From NCBI GenBank assembly GCA_024970065.1, contig CP103908.1, positions 186,001 to 250,000 on the forward strand: 64,000 nucleotides of DNA, read 5' to 3'. This stretch comes from Pediococcus acidilactici (GTDB taxonomy: Bacteria; Bacillota; Bacilli; Lactobacillales; Lactobacillaceae). The notes under the pieces were generated by a model. It worked only from the letters and a program-made list of their open reading frames with translations. It did no database searches and was not told where the DNA came from. This document shows, in pieces, positions 1 to 8,032 of the stretch (position 1 is the first letter of the stretch; the number at the start of each line of letters is the position of its first letter). The position numbers and the translations under genes are program-made.

Positions 1-618
1 GTATTTCATCCGTACTAGCCGGTTCATTGCTCGACTGTTTTCAGCTTTTCGGTAGGTGATGTCGCGCGTTAAAACGATGACTAATTTCTCGTAACCGAGT
101 TCTTGGGCACGTTTGAAGGGAATTGAATCTGCAATTCCACCATCTAGGTATGGCTGGTGGTTAACGACCCGGATGCTGGAGAGTAGCGGCATGCTAGCGG
201 AAGCTTTAATGGCTTCTTCCTGGCCTTCAGTGTCAGTTTTTCGGAAAACGTCGGCCTTACCAGTCAATAAATTGGTGGCGGTGATTTCAAAAATTTGCTT
301 GCTATCTTTGTAGGCCATGTAATCAAACGGACTATATGCGTAGCATTCTGGAGAAAATAGGAAGTCCAGGTTGAAAATTCCACCGTTACGGACTAAATTA
401 TTAAAACCAATGTAGCGTTTGTCGTGCAAGAAATGTAAATTAACATCCTTAGAACGTCCCTTTTGCTTAGAAATATAATTCATTGCACACATCGTGCCAG
501 CTGAAACGCCGTGAATGTATTCGAATTCCATTTCTTGATCAATGAAATAATCTAACACCGCACTGGTGAAAAATGACCGCAGTGCGCCGCCTTCTAAAAT
601 TAAAGCTGCTTTTTCCAA
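1..618 (-). CDS. Patatin-like phospholipase, 3' end outside window
   Basis: Patatin-like acyl hydrolase, expected to cleave acyl esters of lipids with a Ser-Asp dyad. The first 206 codons are visible and the gene runs off the left edge. The oxyanion-hole motif GGALR is at residues 10-14, the nucleophile elbow GVSAG at 37-41 (Ser39), and the partner Asp in DGG at 159-161, so the catalytic core is intact. I chose a TTG start at 618 because AGGAAGAAGGG lies just upstream and the reading begins with the usual ALILEGGALR strand. There is no signal peptide, so it is probably cytoplasmic. Substrate cannot be told. It matches the YjjU-type bacterial patatin group in general form. Confidence 0.85.
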   Translation of the reverse strand, partial: MEKAALILEGGALRSFFTSAVLDYFIDQEMEFEYIHGVSAGTMCAMNYISKQKGRSKDVNLHFLHDKRYIGFNNLVRNGGIFNLDFLFSPECYAYSPFDYMAYKDSKQIFEITATNLLTGKADVFRKTDTEGQEEAIKASASMPLLSSIRVVNHQPYLDGGIADSIPFKRAQELGYEKLVIVLTRDITYRKAENSRAMNRLVRMKY

Positions 619-808
619 TGGAATCCCTTCTTCCTGTAGAGTATACAGTCGCTATTTTAGCGCTTTTAGTAGGGTGCTGGCAAACGAGTTTTTACACTAA
701 CAATAATTTTTAATCGCAGTTTTAGAAGACGACATTTGCGCAAAAAAATAGTAAGATGGTGAATACCAAAATGAGTTGAGTACGTGAGCAAAATAGGGAG
801 TGAATTTG

Positions 809-973
809 ATGATAAGAATTATAATTTTAGCCTTGATAATCTACGGGATTATTCAAATTCCCTTTATTATTAAAGCCTATTGGGGAAGACGAAAATACCA
901 ACAAAAAATTAAAGATGGCGAACGGCAAAACCAAAAGATTATGGAAGAAAAAAAGAAACGGGAACAGCGCTAA
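809..973 (+). CDS. Small single-pass membrane protein, 54 aa, unknown function
   Basis: Short gene starting at ATG 809 with AGGGAG at 795-800, eight bases upstream. The product has one hydrophobic segment (about residues 3-22, rich in Ile/Leu) followed by a highly charged Lys/Arg/Glu/Gln tail of about 30 residues, as in a membrane-anchored protein with a cytoplasmic helix. It is followed by a rho-independent terminator, which supports real expression as a single gene. I do not recognise a family. The good ribosome site and isolated monocistronic layout argue against a chance ORF, but only comparison with relatives would settle it. Confidence 0.6.
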   Translation: MIRIIILALIIYGIIQIPFIIKAYWGRRKYQQKIKDGERQNQKIMEEKKKREQR

Positions 974-1041
974 ATGTCAAAATAAAAGTGGCGATAACTG
1001 AGTTCGGAATGGGTAAACTTAAAATTCAACATTAACGCACC

Positions 1042-1082
1042 AAATAGGGACCAGAGATTTTTATCTCTAGCCCCTATTTTTT
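1042..1082. terminator. Rho-independent terminator, bidirectional
   Basis: Hairpin with arms AAATAGGG and CCCTATTT plus an inner AGAGAT/ATCTCT stem, followed by a T run on the plus strand and an A run before it. It lies between the convergent 54-aa gene and the GT8 gene and can serve both. Confidence 0.75.
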
Positions 1083-1194
1083 AGTGGATAATTGGATTAG
1101 GGAGGATTACCACTTTTAAGGTACTTTAAATGGTTAGCAATAAAATAAGTTTTGAAAAAGCTAGTGGTTAAGTTGGTAACCAACCTGACTGAGC

Positions 1195-2859
1195 TTATCC
1201 GCGAACCTTCACACCTTGGTTGCTAACCATTTCGTGATACTTCAGGTACACCTCGGCGTAAGGATGTTCACAATCCTCGTGCCAAGGCTTTACGTGTCCA
1301 CAGAAATGAATTAACTTAGGATCTTCACGTGTTTCTGCGTAAGGTTCCAACAATTCGGTCCGCGGTGGAAAAATGGTTTCCATTACAATGTTGGACTGGG
1401 CGTTCCATTGGGGATGCAAGTGTAGCCAATCGTTGTAAAGGTTGGCGTTCAACGCGTCCTGATCGTGGAAACGTAATTTTTCGGGGTTTTGGTTGATGTA
1501 ATCTAACACTTTTTGGGTGGTTGACTTCGCCCGCCAACGGACGAGGTCAATTAACATCATTCCCGAATTAAAGTACTTTTCATTTTCCTTAGTGATTCCC
1601 ATTTTTTCCAACCGGTCGTGGAATCCAGCATCCTCTACGGCAGCAATTACGTTGCCCTCTAAGTTGGTTTGCCATAATTCATGCAAACTTGTGTTGGCAA
1701 TGATGTCGCAGTCGAGGTAGATTGCCCGGTTGATGGATGGCAACAGTGCCGGAGCTAAGATGCGGTAGTAAGCCGTTTTAACAATCCGGTCACTTTCTAC
1801 TGCGTTAGCTAACAATTCTTCGTTAACTTCCACAATTTTAATCGTCGCGTTGTCATACCGGGCAATGATGCTTCCCAATAACATCATGTCGCGATCAGTC
1901 AGGTGATCGGGTAACAAGAAGAAATTGTATTGGTGTTCCGGATCATTTTCTAAAATCGAAATATAAGAGGTGGCAAGCGGTTGAATAAAGGCCGAGTTTG
2001 CCGCTGAGATAACGTTAATCACTCCACGATGCATTTCCAATTCACCAAGTTCTTCGTGATACTCATCTAAATAAGGATGGACGGTGAGGTCCTTCCACGG
2101 TTTTTCATGAGTAGTGAAATGAACAATGCTAGGTTCCTTAATGGCTTCGTCGATTAGTTCAGCGTAGCCCTGGTTGATTGGCCGATGTTTTCTGAAAATA
2201 ATCGAGTTTTGTAAATTCCATTTTGGATGAAGAAATTGAACTTCACCAGCTAACACGGCGTTAAGCGCGTCTTGGTCGTGGAAAATAATTCGGTCGGCAT
2301 GATTTCTAATAAAAGCCAAAGTTTTTTCTGTGATTCGATGGGCGTTCCACCGGGCAACATCGATCACCATGATTCCGGAATTGAAATATAGATTACTTGC
2401 GGCAACCACGGGATCGACACCTAGGCGATGCAATGCAAAAGCCTGTCCCGTATCAATAACCGCACCCACGGTATTTCCATTTAAATTACTTTCGGCAAGT
2501 TCGGTTAAGTCCTTCCGGATCAAAACGTCAACGTCTAAGTAAATTAATCGATCAATCTGCCGCGAAGCTAGTAGCTTAGGGGCGATGATTCGAAAATATG
2601 CGGTTTTATTGATGTGTTGGTTCGTTGGGCAAAAATCAAAACGTTCGTCGTCAAGATTTAAATACTCAATGGTATGAAAATTATGCATCAATTTGTCTAA
2701 CAGTGCCCGGGTTTGGTCACCAAGGTTGTTGGTTAAAACAATGAAATGGGCCCGGGTTGCTGAATTTAAGGTTTCTAAAGCAGTTTTAATGGTAATGCAT
2801 AGTTGGTCAGCGTAATTACGGTCCGCTGCCAATAAGATATTAATTTTTTTCAAATTCAT
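1195..2859 (-). CDS. Tandem family 8 glycosyltransferase (two GT8 domains)
   Basis: Retaining glycosyltransferase of family GT8 with two complete catalytic domains in one 554-residue chain (about 7-270 and 280-545). Each domain has its own DxD metal/nucleotide-sugar motif (DVD at 109-111, DCD at 383-385), an HDQDALN motif (about 194 and 466) and a C-terminal H-x-KPW motif (HEKPW, HVKPW). GT8 enzymes of Gram-positive bacteria transfer glucose or galactose to surface polymers or glycoproteins. Acceptor unknown. The ATG at 2859 has GGGGTGG almost touching it; the TTG at 2853 is better spaced and could be the true start. The gene stands alone and ends at a shared bidirectional terminator. Both halves keep the motifs, so both may be active. 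Confidence 0.88.
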   Translation of the reverse strand: MNLKKINILLAADRNYADQLCITIKTALETLNSATRAHFIVLTNNLGDQTRALLDKLMHNFHTIEYLNLDDERFDFCPTNQHINKTAYFRIIAPKLLASRQIDRLIYLDVDVLIRKDLTELAESNLNGNTVGAVIDTGQAFALHRLGVDPVVAASNLYFNSGIMVIDVARWNAHRITEKTLAFIRNHADRIIFHDQDALNAVLAGEVQFLHPKWNLQNSIIFRKHRPINQGYAELIDEAIKEPSIVHFTTHEKPWKDLTVHPYLDEYHEELGELEMHRGVINVISAANSAFIQPLATSYISILENDPEHQYNFFLLPDHLTDRDMMLLGSIIARYDNATIKIVEVNEELLANAVESDRIVKTAYYRILAPALLPSINRAIYLDCDIIANTSLHELWQTNLEGNVIAAVEDAGFHDRLEKMGITKENEKYFNSGMMLIDLVRWRAKSTTQKVLDYINQNPEKLRFHDQDALNANLYNDWLHLHPQWNAQSNIVMETIFPPRTELLEPYAETREDPKLIHFCGHVKPWHEDCEHPYAEVYLKYHEMVSNQGVKVRG

Positions 2860-2952
2860 CCACCCCTTTTTTGATTTGTGTGCCCATTATATAAATTTAT
2901 TCAAAATTAAGTAAAGTAATATGCAATAGTTTTGATAAGGAAATCAAAATAT

Positions 2953-2981
2953 TTGCAAACGCTATTCTCCGTCTGTATAAT
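2953..2981 (+). promoter_or_regulatory. Sigma-A type promoter for the 101-aa gene
   Basis: -35 TTGCAA (2953-2958), 17-base spacer, perfect -10 TATAAT (2976-2981). It lies 52 bases ahead of the start codon. Confidence 0.75.
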
Positions 2982-3033
2982 TCAGGACAAGTAACGAGAT
3001 TGTTAGTTGTTTGAATGATAGGAGGTCACGCAA

Positions 3034-3339
3034 ATGAGTGTAATAGTGCCGATTGAAAGAATTAGGTTGGGAAATAGTGAAGTGGAAACTCCTGGGTTAA
3101 CACTAAAAGTCACAAACGTATTACGGGGAGAAAACGCCGTGCTTGGCTTCTTAGATGGCGGGGATGATTTGATTATTTCCGTATTAAAGGCGCAAAATGG
3201 TAAAGCTAACATTGGCGACCAGTGGATTAAATTTGAAATTCGCGATCTAGGAAACCAAGTTGAAGTTCGTTGTGATGAGACAATTAAAATTACGGATATT
3301 TTTGCACTCTTGCAAAACATGACCCGTAGTTACGTTTAA
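3034..3339 (+). CDS. Uncharacterised 101-aa protein
   Basis: Unrecognised soluble protein. It has an AGGAGG ribosome site (3020s) at ideal spacing, a near-consensus promoter upstream and a terminator downstream, so it is a convincing single-gene unit. The sequence alternates hydrophobic and charged residues with many Val/Ile pairs, suggesting an all-beta fold for residues 1-80, followed by a short helix (DIFALLQNM). There is no signal peptide, membrane segment or cysteine cluster. One Cys is present near residue 80. Nothing in the neighbours (a GT8 enzyme and hicD, both on the other strand) hints at a role. It could be a small regulator or ligand-binding protein, but this is a guess. Confidence 0.7.
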   Translation: MSVIVPIERIRLGNSEVETPGLTLKVTNVLRGENAVLGFLDGGDDLIISVLKAQNGKANIGDQWIKFEIRDLGNQVEVRCDETIKITDIFALLQNMTRSYV

Positions 3340-3408
3340 ACGGGTTAATTATTGACGCAAAAATCGCAAAAGATGTATAAATTTTAGCTAATCGTTTTAT
3401 TAAAAAAT

Positions 3409-3438
3409 AAAAAGGTTAGAAAAATTTCCAACCTTTTC
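3409..3438 (+). terminator. Rho-independent terminator
   Basis: AAAAGGTT and AACCTTTT arms around an A/T-rich loop, about 70 bases after the 101-aa gene. Confidence 0.65.
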
Positions 3439-3470
3439 TGTAATGAATAATTATTCGTCATAGTAAAACA

Positions 3471-3509
3471 AATAAAAAATGAGACCAGCCACTTAAGGGC
3501 TTGGTCTCA
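3471..3509 (-). terminator. Rho-independent terminator of hicD
   Basis: On the minus strand a stem TGAGACCA...TGGTCTCA with a GCC/GGC extension is followed by TTTTTTATTT. It lies 26 bases past the hicD stop codon. Confidence 0.85.
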
Positions 3510-3534
3510 AATTTTTGTGTTTTTAAGTTAATAA

Positions 3535-4455
3535 TTAATCCGCTTCGGCAATCTTTTGCATAATAAAGTGTGCAGATTTGCGTAACTTGTAAAGTTCTTC
3601 ATCGGTCAATTGCAATTGCAGCTGTTCAACAATCCCGTTACGACCAATCACGGCTGGGTAAGATAGGTAAGTGCCGTATTCTTCGCGGAAGTTAGACACA
3701 GGTAAAACTTCGCGTGCATCGTTTAAGACCACGTTAGCCAACCGCACTGCTGCAGCCGCCACGCCGTAATTTGTGTAATGTTTACCCTTCATTACATCAC
3801 CAGCACCAATTCGAGCTTCTTCGTTAATTTCATGTAAGTCTAAACCGCGATCGCCAGCAATTTCTTTGATGGGCCGGTCGAAAACACGAACCGTTGACCA
3901 TGCGGTGAATTGGGAGTTGCCGTGTTCTCCAAGGTTATATCCGGATACGGAGCGAGGATCGATGTTGAGTCCTTTAGCAACCGCCCGCTGCATCCGAGCT
4001 GAGTCTAGCAACGTACCAGTCCCAATTACGTGTTCCTTTGGTAAACCAGTAACTTCTTGGTATAGCGAGGTAATTACGTCTACTGGGTTAGTGATGGCGA
4101 TAATAATTCCGTCAAAACCAGTTTCCTTAATCTTTTCCGCAACTTTGCGAACTTGTTGCCGGTTATGTGGTAATTCCGCAAAACGGTCAACGTTCGGGTT
4201 GTCGCTGAGTGAAATTTTGCCAAGAGCTGAAATGATAATATCCGCATCCTTTAATGCGGCGTAGTCATTAACGACAATATTGGTATGGTAAGTCAGGTTG
4301 GCCATGGCGTCTTCAAAATCTAAAGCGTCTGCACCGACTTTGGCTTCGTTTTGGTCAATCAATACTAAATCATCTGTGTATCCGTTAGTGATTATTTGTT
4401 GGGCGACGGCTTGACCGACGTGTCCCATTCCGATAATTCCAATTTTTCTTGTCAC
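3535..4455 (-). CDS. hicD: L-2-hydroxyisocaproate dehydrogenase (L-lactate dehydrogenase family)
   Basis: NAD-dependent 2-hydroxyacid dehydrogenase that interconverts branched-chain 2-oxoacids and L-2-hydroxyacids, here about 306 residues. Family signs: Rossmann motif GMGHVG (9-14), the stretch NPVDVIT, Asp151 and Arg154 in DSARMQR, and catalytic His178 in GEHGNSQF. Long identical stretches to the Weissella confusa HicDH I know (for example RSVSGYNLGEHGNSQF) point to HicDH rather than classical glycolytic LDH. The GTG start at 4455 is chosen because GGAGGTGG lies five bases upstream and the protein then begins MTRKIGIIG as in relatives; an ATG at 4476 would sit upstream of that ribosome site. 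A cre-like site lies in the leader. It stands as a single gene with its own terminator. Confidence 0.88.
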   Translation of the reverse strand: MTRKIGIIGMGHVGQAVAQQIITNGYTDDLVLIDQNEAKVGADALDFEDAMANLTYHTNIVVNDYAALKDADIIISALGKISLSDNPNVDRFAELPHNRQQVRKVAEKIKETGFDGIIIAITNPVDVITSLYQEVTGLPKEHVIGTGTLLDSARMQRAVAKGLNIDPRSVSGYNLGEHGNSQFTAWSTVRVFDRPIKEIAGDRGLDLHEINEEARIGAGDVMKGKHYTNYGVAAAAVRLANVVLNDAREVLPVSNFREEYGTYLSYPAVIGRNGIVEQLQLQLTDEELYKLRKSAHFIMQKIAEAD

Positions 4456-4523
4456 TGTTACCACCTCCATTGCCATTTTAAGCTACGATGTTAAAAAAAG
4501 CTACTAGCGTATTTTGACTAGCT

Positions 4524-4537
4524 TGATTTCGCTTTCA
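4524..4537. promoter_or_regulatory. cre-like CcpA site in the hicD leader
   Basis: On the minus strand TGAAAGCGAAATCA matches the cre consensus TGWAANCGNTNWCA except at one position. It is about 70 bases ahead of the hicD start, where a promoter would be expected. Confidence 0.4.
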
Positions 4538-4955
4538 AAGGTGAAAGGGACCCAGAGTTGTTTTATTTTACTTCCTTATAATTCGTGAAAAGCTGGGTTT
4601 AAATAAAAGGGCACAATGTGAATAAATTCCAAATTTTTTCACATTTTATGGTTAATTGATACGCAGATGATAGACAACATGTTAGAATGACCAGTAGAAA
4701 GCCGTTTCATTGCCTGTAAACAAGTTTGAGATCGTTTTCTTGGTTGATTAGTTTTAGGAAAACTAATACGGATTTATTTCGGTTTTAAGTAAGCTGGCGG
4801 GCATGGTTTAGTGCTTTATTAATTGGTGCGTAGAACAGCTCCCCAAATTTCATTTTAAAAGTAATATAAAGTAGCTGTTTTTAAGATGATAAGATGATAA
4901 GATTGTCAATGATTTAAAAGGTACATACCTAACATTTGATTCGAGAGGTGAAAAG
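4538..4955. other. Intergenic region with two perfect palindromes
   Basis: No gene seen between the divergent hicD and glycerate kinase genes. Two inverted repeats stand out: AATGTGAA/TTCACATT (4615-4645) and TTAGTTTT/AAAACTAA with a three-base centre (4748-4766). Neither is followed by a T run, so they are more likely protein-binding sites or mRNA structures than terminators. Close to the kinase a GAGAGGTG ribosome site is present. Confidence 0.4.
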
Positions 4956-6113
4956 ATGAAAGTTGTAATTGCATCAGATGCTTTCAAAGACTGCTTAAGT
5001 AGTGAAGAAGTTAACGAAGCAGTTCGCGAAAGTATCTTAAAAATTAACCCTGAAGTTGAAGTGGTGACCGCTGGAATTTCCGATGGGGGATTAGACGGCT
5101 TAGAAGTTTTAAAAAAATGGGGACGTGAAATGGAAGAAATCCCTTTTAAAACTACGGATTTGATGGGCCGCCCGGTTGATGCGCCGTACTTAATCACTAA
5201 TTATAAAAAAGCACCGCTAGCCATTATTGCAACCGCTAGCACGACTGGTAAACATCGGATTTTGCCGTCGCCAGGTTCCTTTATTCGGGCCACGAGTTTT
5301 GGCTTGGGAACCCAAATCCGTGACGCGCTAGGACGCGGGGCAAAACGGATTCTGATTCTTACGGGAGACTCGGGGGTCAGCGACGGTGGTCTAGGTTTAC
5401 TTCAAGCTTTAGGCGTTAATTTTTATGACGAAGATGGCCATTTAATTGGACGGGATAAGAACTTGCTAGCAACTAACTTCCAGGAAGTTCGTAATTTAGA
5501 AAGTGTAGTCCAACAATTCAACCATGTGGAAATTATGGTGGCTACTAATACAGACCGTACCTACGCTGGATATCGTGGAGCCCAACGTACTTGGGGAATG
5601 GATAAGGGCGGTACTCAAAAACAAATTGAAGTGTTTGATAAACGGATGGATGGCTTTTTCATGACGGTTATCAAAGAATTAGATTTAGATTTAAGAGACG
5701 TACCTGGTTTAGGCGTAGATGGTGGAATCGGCGGTGCGTTAGCAGTCTTGGGTGGTCAGATAGTTCCCACTGGTGACATAATTGCTAACTTGGTTGGCTT
5801 GCCGCAAAAGCTAGAAGATGCCGACTTGTTTATTAGTGGTACTGGAAAAATTTCGCATCATCCCCAAACCCCGCACGTGGTAAACCAAATTCTGGATCTA
5901 GCCACTAAGATGTCCGTGCCAGCCGTAGCAATTTGCGGTCAAGTAGATAATTCGATGCGGCATTATCCTAACGAAAAAGTAGCCGTCTTCTCCATTCAAA
6001 GAAGACCTAGTTCGTTGAGACGGTCAATGGAAACCCGGTATGCTACCGTAAACATTAAAATTGTTACGCGTAATATAATCCGGTTAATGAACATTGCCCG
6101 GGCTGAAAAATAA
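4956..6113 (+). CDS. glxK: Glycerate kinase, type 1
   Basis: ATP-dependent glycerate kinase converting D-glycerate to a phosphoglycerate, feeding lower glycolysis. At 385 residues it has the family's usual length. The N-terminus MKVVIASDAFKD corresponds to the family MKIVIAPDSFKG strand; ISDGGLDG replaces the usual ADGGEG; the later conserved block SGVSDGGLGLLQALG and the Gly-rich GVDGGIGGAL and SGTGKI segments are present. The altered first Gly-rich motif is somewhat divergent and may mark a sub-group. A GAGAGGTG ribosome site precedes the ATG. It is monocistronic and divergent from hicD. No regulator or transporter for glycerate lies beside it. Confidence 0.88.
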   Translation: MKVVIASDAFKDCLSSEEVNEAVRESILKINPEVEVVTAGISDGGLDGLEVLKKWGREMEEIPFKTTDLMGRPVDAPYLITNYKKAPLAIIATASTTGKHRILPSPGSFIRATSFGLGTQIRDALGRGAKRILILTGDSGVSDGGLGLLQALGVNFYDEDGHLIGRDKNLLATNFQEVRNLESVVQQFNHVEIMVATNTDRTYAGYRGAQRTWGMDKGGTQKQIEVFDKRMDGFFMTVIKELDLDLRDVPGLGVDGGIGGALAVLGGQIVPTGDIIANLVGLPQKLEDADLFISGTGKISHHPQTPHVVNQILDLATKMSVPAVAICGQVDNSMRHYPNEKVAVFSIQRRPSSLRRSMETRYATVNIKIVTRNIIRLMNIARAEK

Positions 6114-6144
6114 TTTGAAGTTTAAGCTGGAAGTTGTTGAAAAA

Positions 6145-6163
6145 CAGACCTAGCTTAGGTTTG
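6145..6163 (+). terminator. Possible weak terminator after glxK
   Basis: Stem CAGACCTA/TAGGTTTG with a three-base loop, followed only by GATTTAAA, so termination would be weak. Confidence 0.4.
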
Positions 6164-6206
6164 ATTTAAATGTAAGCGGTTGCGATAACGTGAAGAGGCA
6201 AAACGA

Positions 6207-6235
6207 TTTACTTTTAGTAAGTAAAGCAGTATACT
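6207..6235 (+). promoter_or_regulatory. rpsN promoter with palindromic operator over -35
   Basis: -35 TTTACT (6207-6212), 17-base spacer, -10 TATACT (6230-6235). The -35 lies inside a perfect palindrome TTTACTT-N5-AAGTAAA (6207-6225). The core TTACTTTTAGTAAGT also occurs over the promoter of the nitroreductase gene at 11956-11970, implying a shared repressor. Confidence 0.7.
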
Positions 6236-6270
6236 GGGCGCACAATTATTTTTAGTAAGGGAGTGCTCAT

Positions 6271-6540
6271 TTGGCAAAAAAATCGAAAATTGCAAAAGAA
6301 AAGAAGATTGAAGCAACGGTAATGCGCTATGCCGCATTACGCAAACAATTAAAGGCTCAAAAAGATTACCAAGGGCTTAGTAAGTTACCGCGCAACGCTT
6401 CACCAACTCGAATTCATCGTCGTGACGCGCTGGACGGTCGACCACATGCTTACATGCGTAAATTTCAGTTGTCCCGGTTGAATTTTAGAAGGTTAGCTCA
6501 CGAAGGCCAAATTCCGGGCGTGAAGAAGGCTTCTTGGTAA
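6271..6540 (+). CDS. rpsN: 30S ribosomal protein S14, zinc-independent paralogue
   Basis: Small-subunit protein S14 of 89 residues. It lacks any cysteine, so it is the long C-minus form that needs no zinc, unlike the 61-residue zinc-ribbon form usually found in the ribosomal protein operon. The C-terminal block [14 protein letters not shown] and [11 protein letters not shown] is diagnostic for S14. The TTG start at 6271 has AGGGAG at good spacing and gives [12 protein letters not shown]. The gene stands alone, outside any ribosomal operon, with its own regulated-looking promoter. In Bacillus such paralogues are derepressed by zinc shortage through Zur. The palindrome here does not look like a Bacillus Zur box, so the regulator is unknown. 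Confidence 0.93.
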   Translation: MAKKSKIAKEKKIEATVMRYAALRKQLKAQKDYQGLSKLPRNASPTRIHRRDALDGRPHAYMRKFQLSRLNFRRLAHEGQIPGVKKASW

Positions 6541-6574
6541 AAAGATATTTTTATACAGATGTTAATTAGAATTA

Positions 6575-6602
6575 GCGTAGGCATGATTGCCTGCGTTTTT
6601 TT
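6575..6602 (+). terminator. Rho-independent terminator of rpsN
   Basis: Stem CGTAGGCA/TGCCTGCG with a TGAT loop and a run of seven T. Confidence 0.85.
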
Positions 6603-6742
6603 GTACGGTCAGAAATTTTTGTATAAAGGTAAACGCAGGCTGTAGTTTTCAACTAGGGGAGACTTTTATTTGAAAATCTCCTGAAAATAAAGTGGTAAGA
6701 TGGTATATGTACATAATCATATTAGAGAAAGAAGTTTTTTTA

Positions 6743-7681
6743 GTGAAGTTAAGGACCTTGCTTTATGTCGTCATTTCTACTTTTTTGTTTAGTTCAATGG
6801 AGATTGCGCTGAAGGTTGCTGGAGGGACGTTTAATCCGATTCAATTAAACTTTATCCGTTTCTTATTTGGCGGATTGCTACTATTACCCTTCACAATGAA
6901 AACGTTGAAAAAACAAGGACACCGTTTGAAAGGGCGGGACATTGCCGCATTTTCGATGACTGGATTTTCATGTGTATTAGTCAGCATGACGTTATACCAA
7001 TTGGCCATTCAGTTATCGTTACCAGCCACAATTGCAATTTTGCTAAGTGCTAACCCCGCGTTCGGGATGTTAATTGGCCTAGTTTTATTGAAGGAAAAAA
7101 TGTCACGAACCAACACGTTAGCCGTAATTTTAACTTTGGCCGGGTTGTTAGTAATCATCAATCCGTTTAACTTGACCAATCCTTTAGGAATTACGTTGGG
7201 CTTGTTGAGTTCGATTACGTTTGCGATTTACGGGATTTTAACCCGACTTAGTTCGAACAAGTTGGGATTTGGCGGAATGACCATGACTTGTTTTTCTTTC
7301 ATTGCGGGGGCAATTGAATTGGCAATTTTTATGGCGATTACCCACATACCAGCAGTTAGCAAGGCGTTTAGTGGACTGGAAGGTTTTAGCGACATCCCAT
7401 TCTTCCAGGGGATTACCCTTTCAAATATCTTATTGCTAGCTTACATAAGTTTCTTGGTAACGGGAGTCGGATTTGGTCTATACTTTGTAGTAATGGGCGA
7501 AGCTGGCGTGCCGATTGCTTCGCTAATCTTTTTCATTAAGCCGGCCTTGGCACCAATTTTATCGTTATTAATTTTGGGAGACCCAATTCATTTAAATACC
7601 ATCGTGGGAATTATAATTATCCTGATAGGTTCGGTAGTCACCTTAGTGGGAGAAAAGATTGCTATGAGAATGAGCAAATAA
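6743..7681 (+). CDS. DMT-superfamily (EamA) transporter
   Basis: Membrane transporter of the drug/metabolite exporter superfamily, about 312 residues with ten hydrophobic segments arranged as two EamA repeats (roughly 5-140 and 155-305). Features: the entry helix with MEIALKVAGG, the loop NFIRFLFGGLLLLPF, and the repeat-1 end LAGLLVIINPF matched by IILIGSVVTLVGE in repeat 2. The GTG at 6743 behind GAGAAAGAAG is favoured since it places the first membrane helix at the N-terminus; a GTG at 6692 would add 17 residues and lies in the probable promoter. Such proteins export amino acids or metabolites. The substrate cannot be read from sequence. Confidence 0.82.
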   Translation: MKLRTLLYVVISTFLFSSMEIALKVAGGTFNPIQLNFIRFLFGGLLLLPFTMKTLKKQGHRLKGRDIAAFSMTGFSCVLVSMTLYQLAIQLSLPATIAILLSANPAFGMLIGLVLLKEKMSRTNTLAVILTLAGLLVIINPFNLTNPLGITLGLLSSITFAIYGILTRLSSNKLGFGGMTMTCFSFIAGAIELAIFMAITHIPAVSKAFSGLEGFSDIPFFQGITLSNILLLAYISFLVTGVGFGLYFVVMGEAGVPIASLIFFIKPALAPILSLLILGDPIHLNTIVGIIIILIGSVVTLVGEKIAMRMSK

Positions 7682-7689
7682 TAATAGAA

Positions 7690-7823
7690 AGTGGAAGTCA
7701 CCGGGTTATTTTCGAGAGTTAACAAGATTATGTAATTAAACGCGATTTAACGATTGACTGCGTAATCAGGTTAACCGTAAAAATTGGTGGCTGGAGCTGA
7801 TTTAGACTCAGTGGTTTAGCTGC
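7690..7823 (+). repeat. Dispersed palindromic repeat unit, degenerate copy
   Basis: A worn copy of the terminator-associated repeat. It begins just after the transporter stop with GAGAGTTAAC, has a hairpin region around 7727-7768 and then the tail GGTTAACCG...TGGAGCTGATTTAGACT (7769-7807). The upstream arm resembles the one after trpS and the stem resembles the one after metG. Confidence 0.55.
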
Positions 7824-7880
7824 CCGTCAGCGGTTAAACTATTTCCCTCACCTACTATTCAAAAAATATTTAAAACAACC

Positions 7881-7913
7881 AAGCGGAGCGAATTTAGCTC
7901 CGCTTTTTATTTC
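7881..7913 (+). terminator. Rho-independent terminator
   Basis: Stem AAGCGGAGC/GCTCCGCTT with a seven-base loop and a T-rich tail, in the 350-base gap between the transporter and the glycosyltransferase pair. Confidence 0.8.
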
Positions 7914-8032
7914 CCATAAAACGTAGGGATGATTTAGAGAAACTTTAGAGGTCGTTCACACTTTAATTTAGCGTATGTACTATAATACATAGATAAGTAA
8001 TCGCAATTAAGGAAGGAAAAGCGTAAATATCA

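Noticed and set aside
984..1012. Minus-strand CCCATTCCGAACTCAG resembles the conserved centre of 5S rRNA
   Set aside because: The match is short, the rest of a 5S gene is missing, and the true 5S here reads CCCATGTCGAACACAG; most likely chance.
6170..6184. TGTAAGCGGTTGCG upstream of rpsN as a cre site
   Set aside because: Two mismatches at conserved positions and it lies well upstream of the promoter; not convincing.
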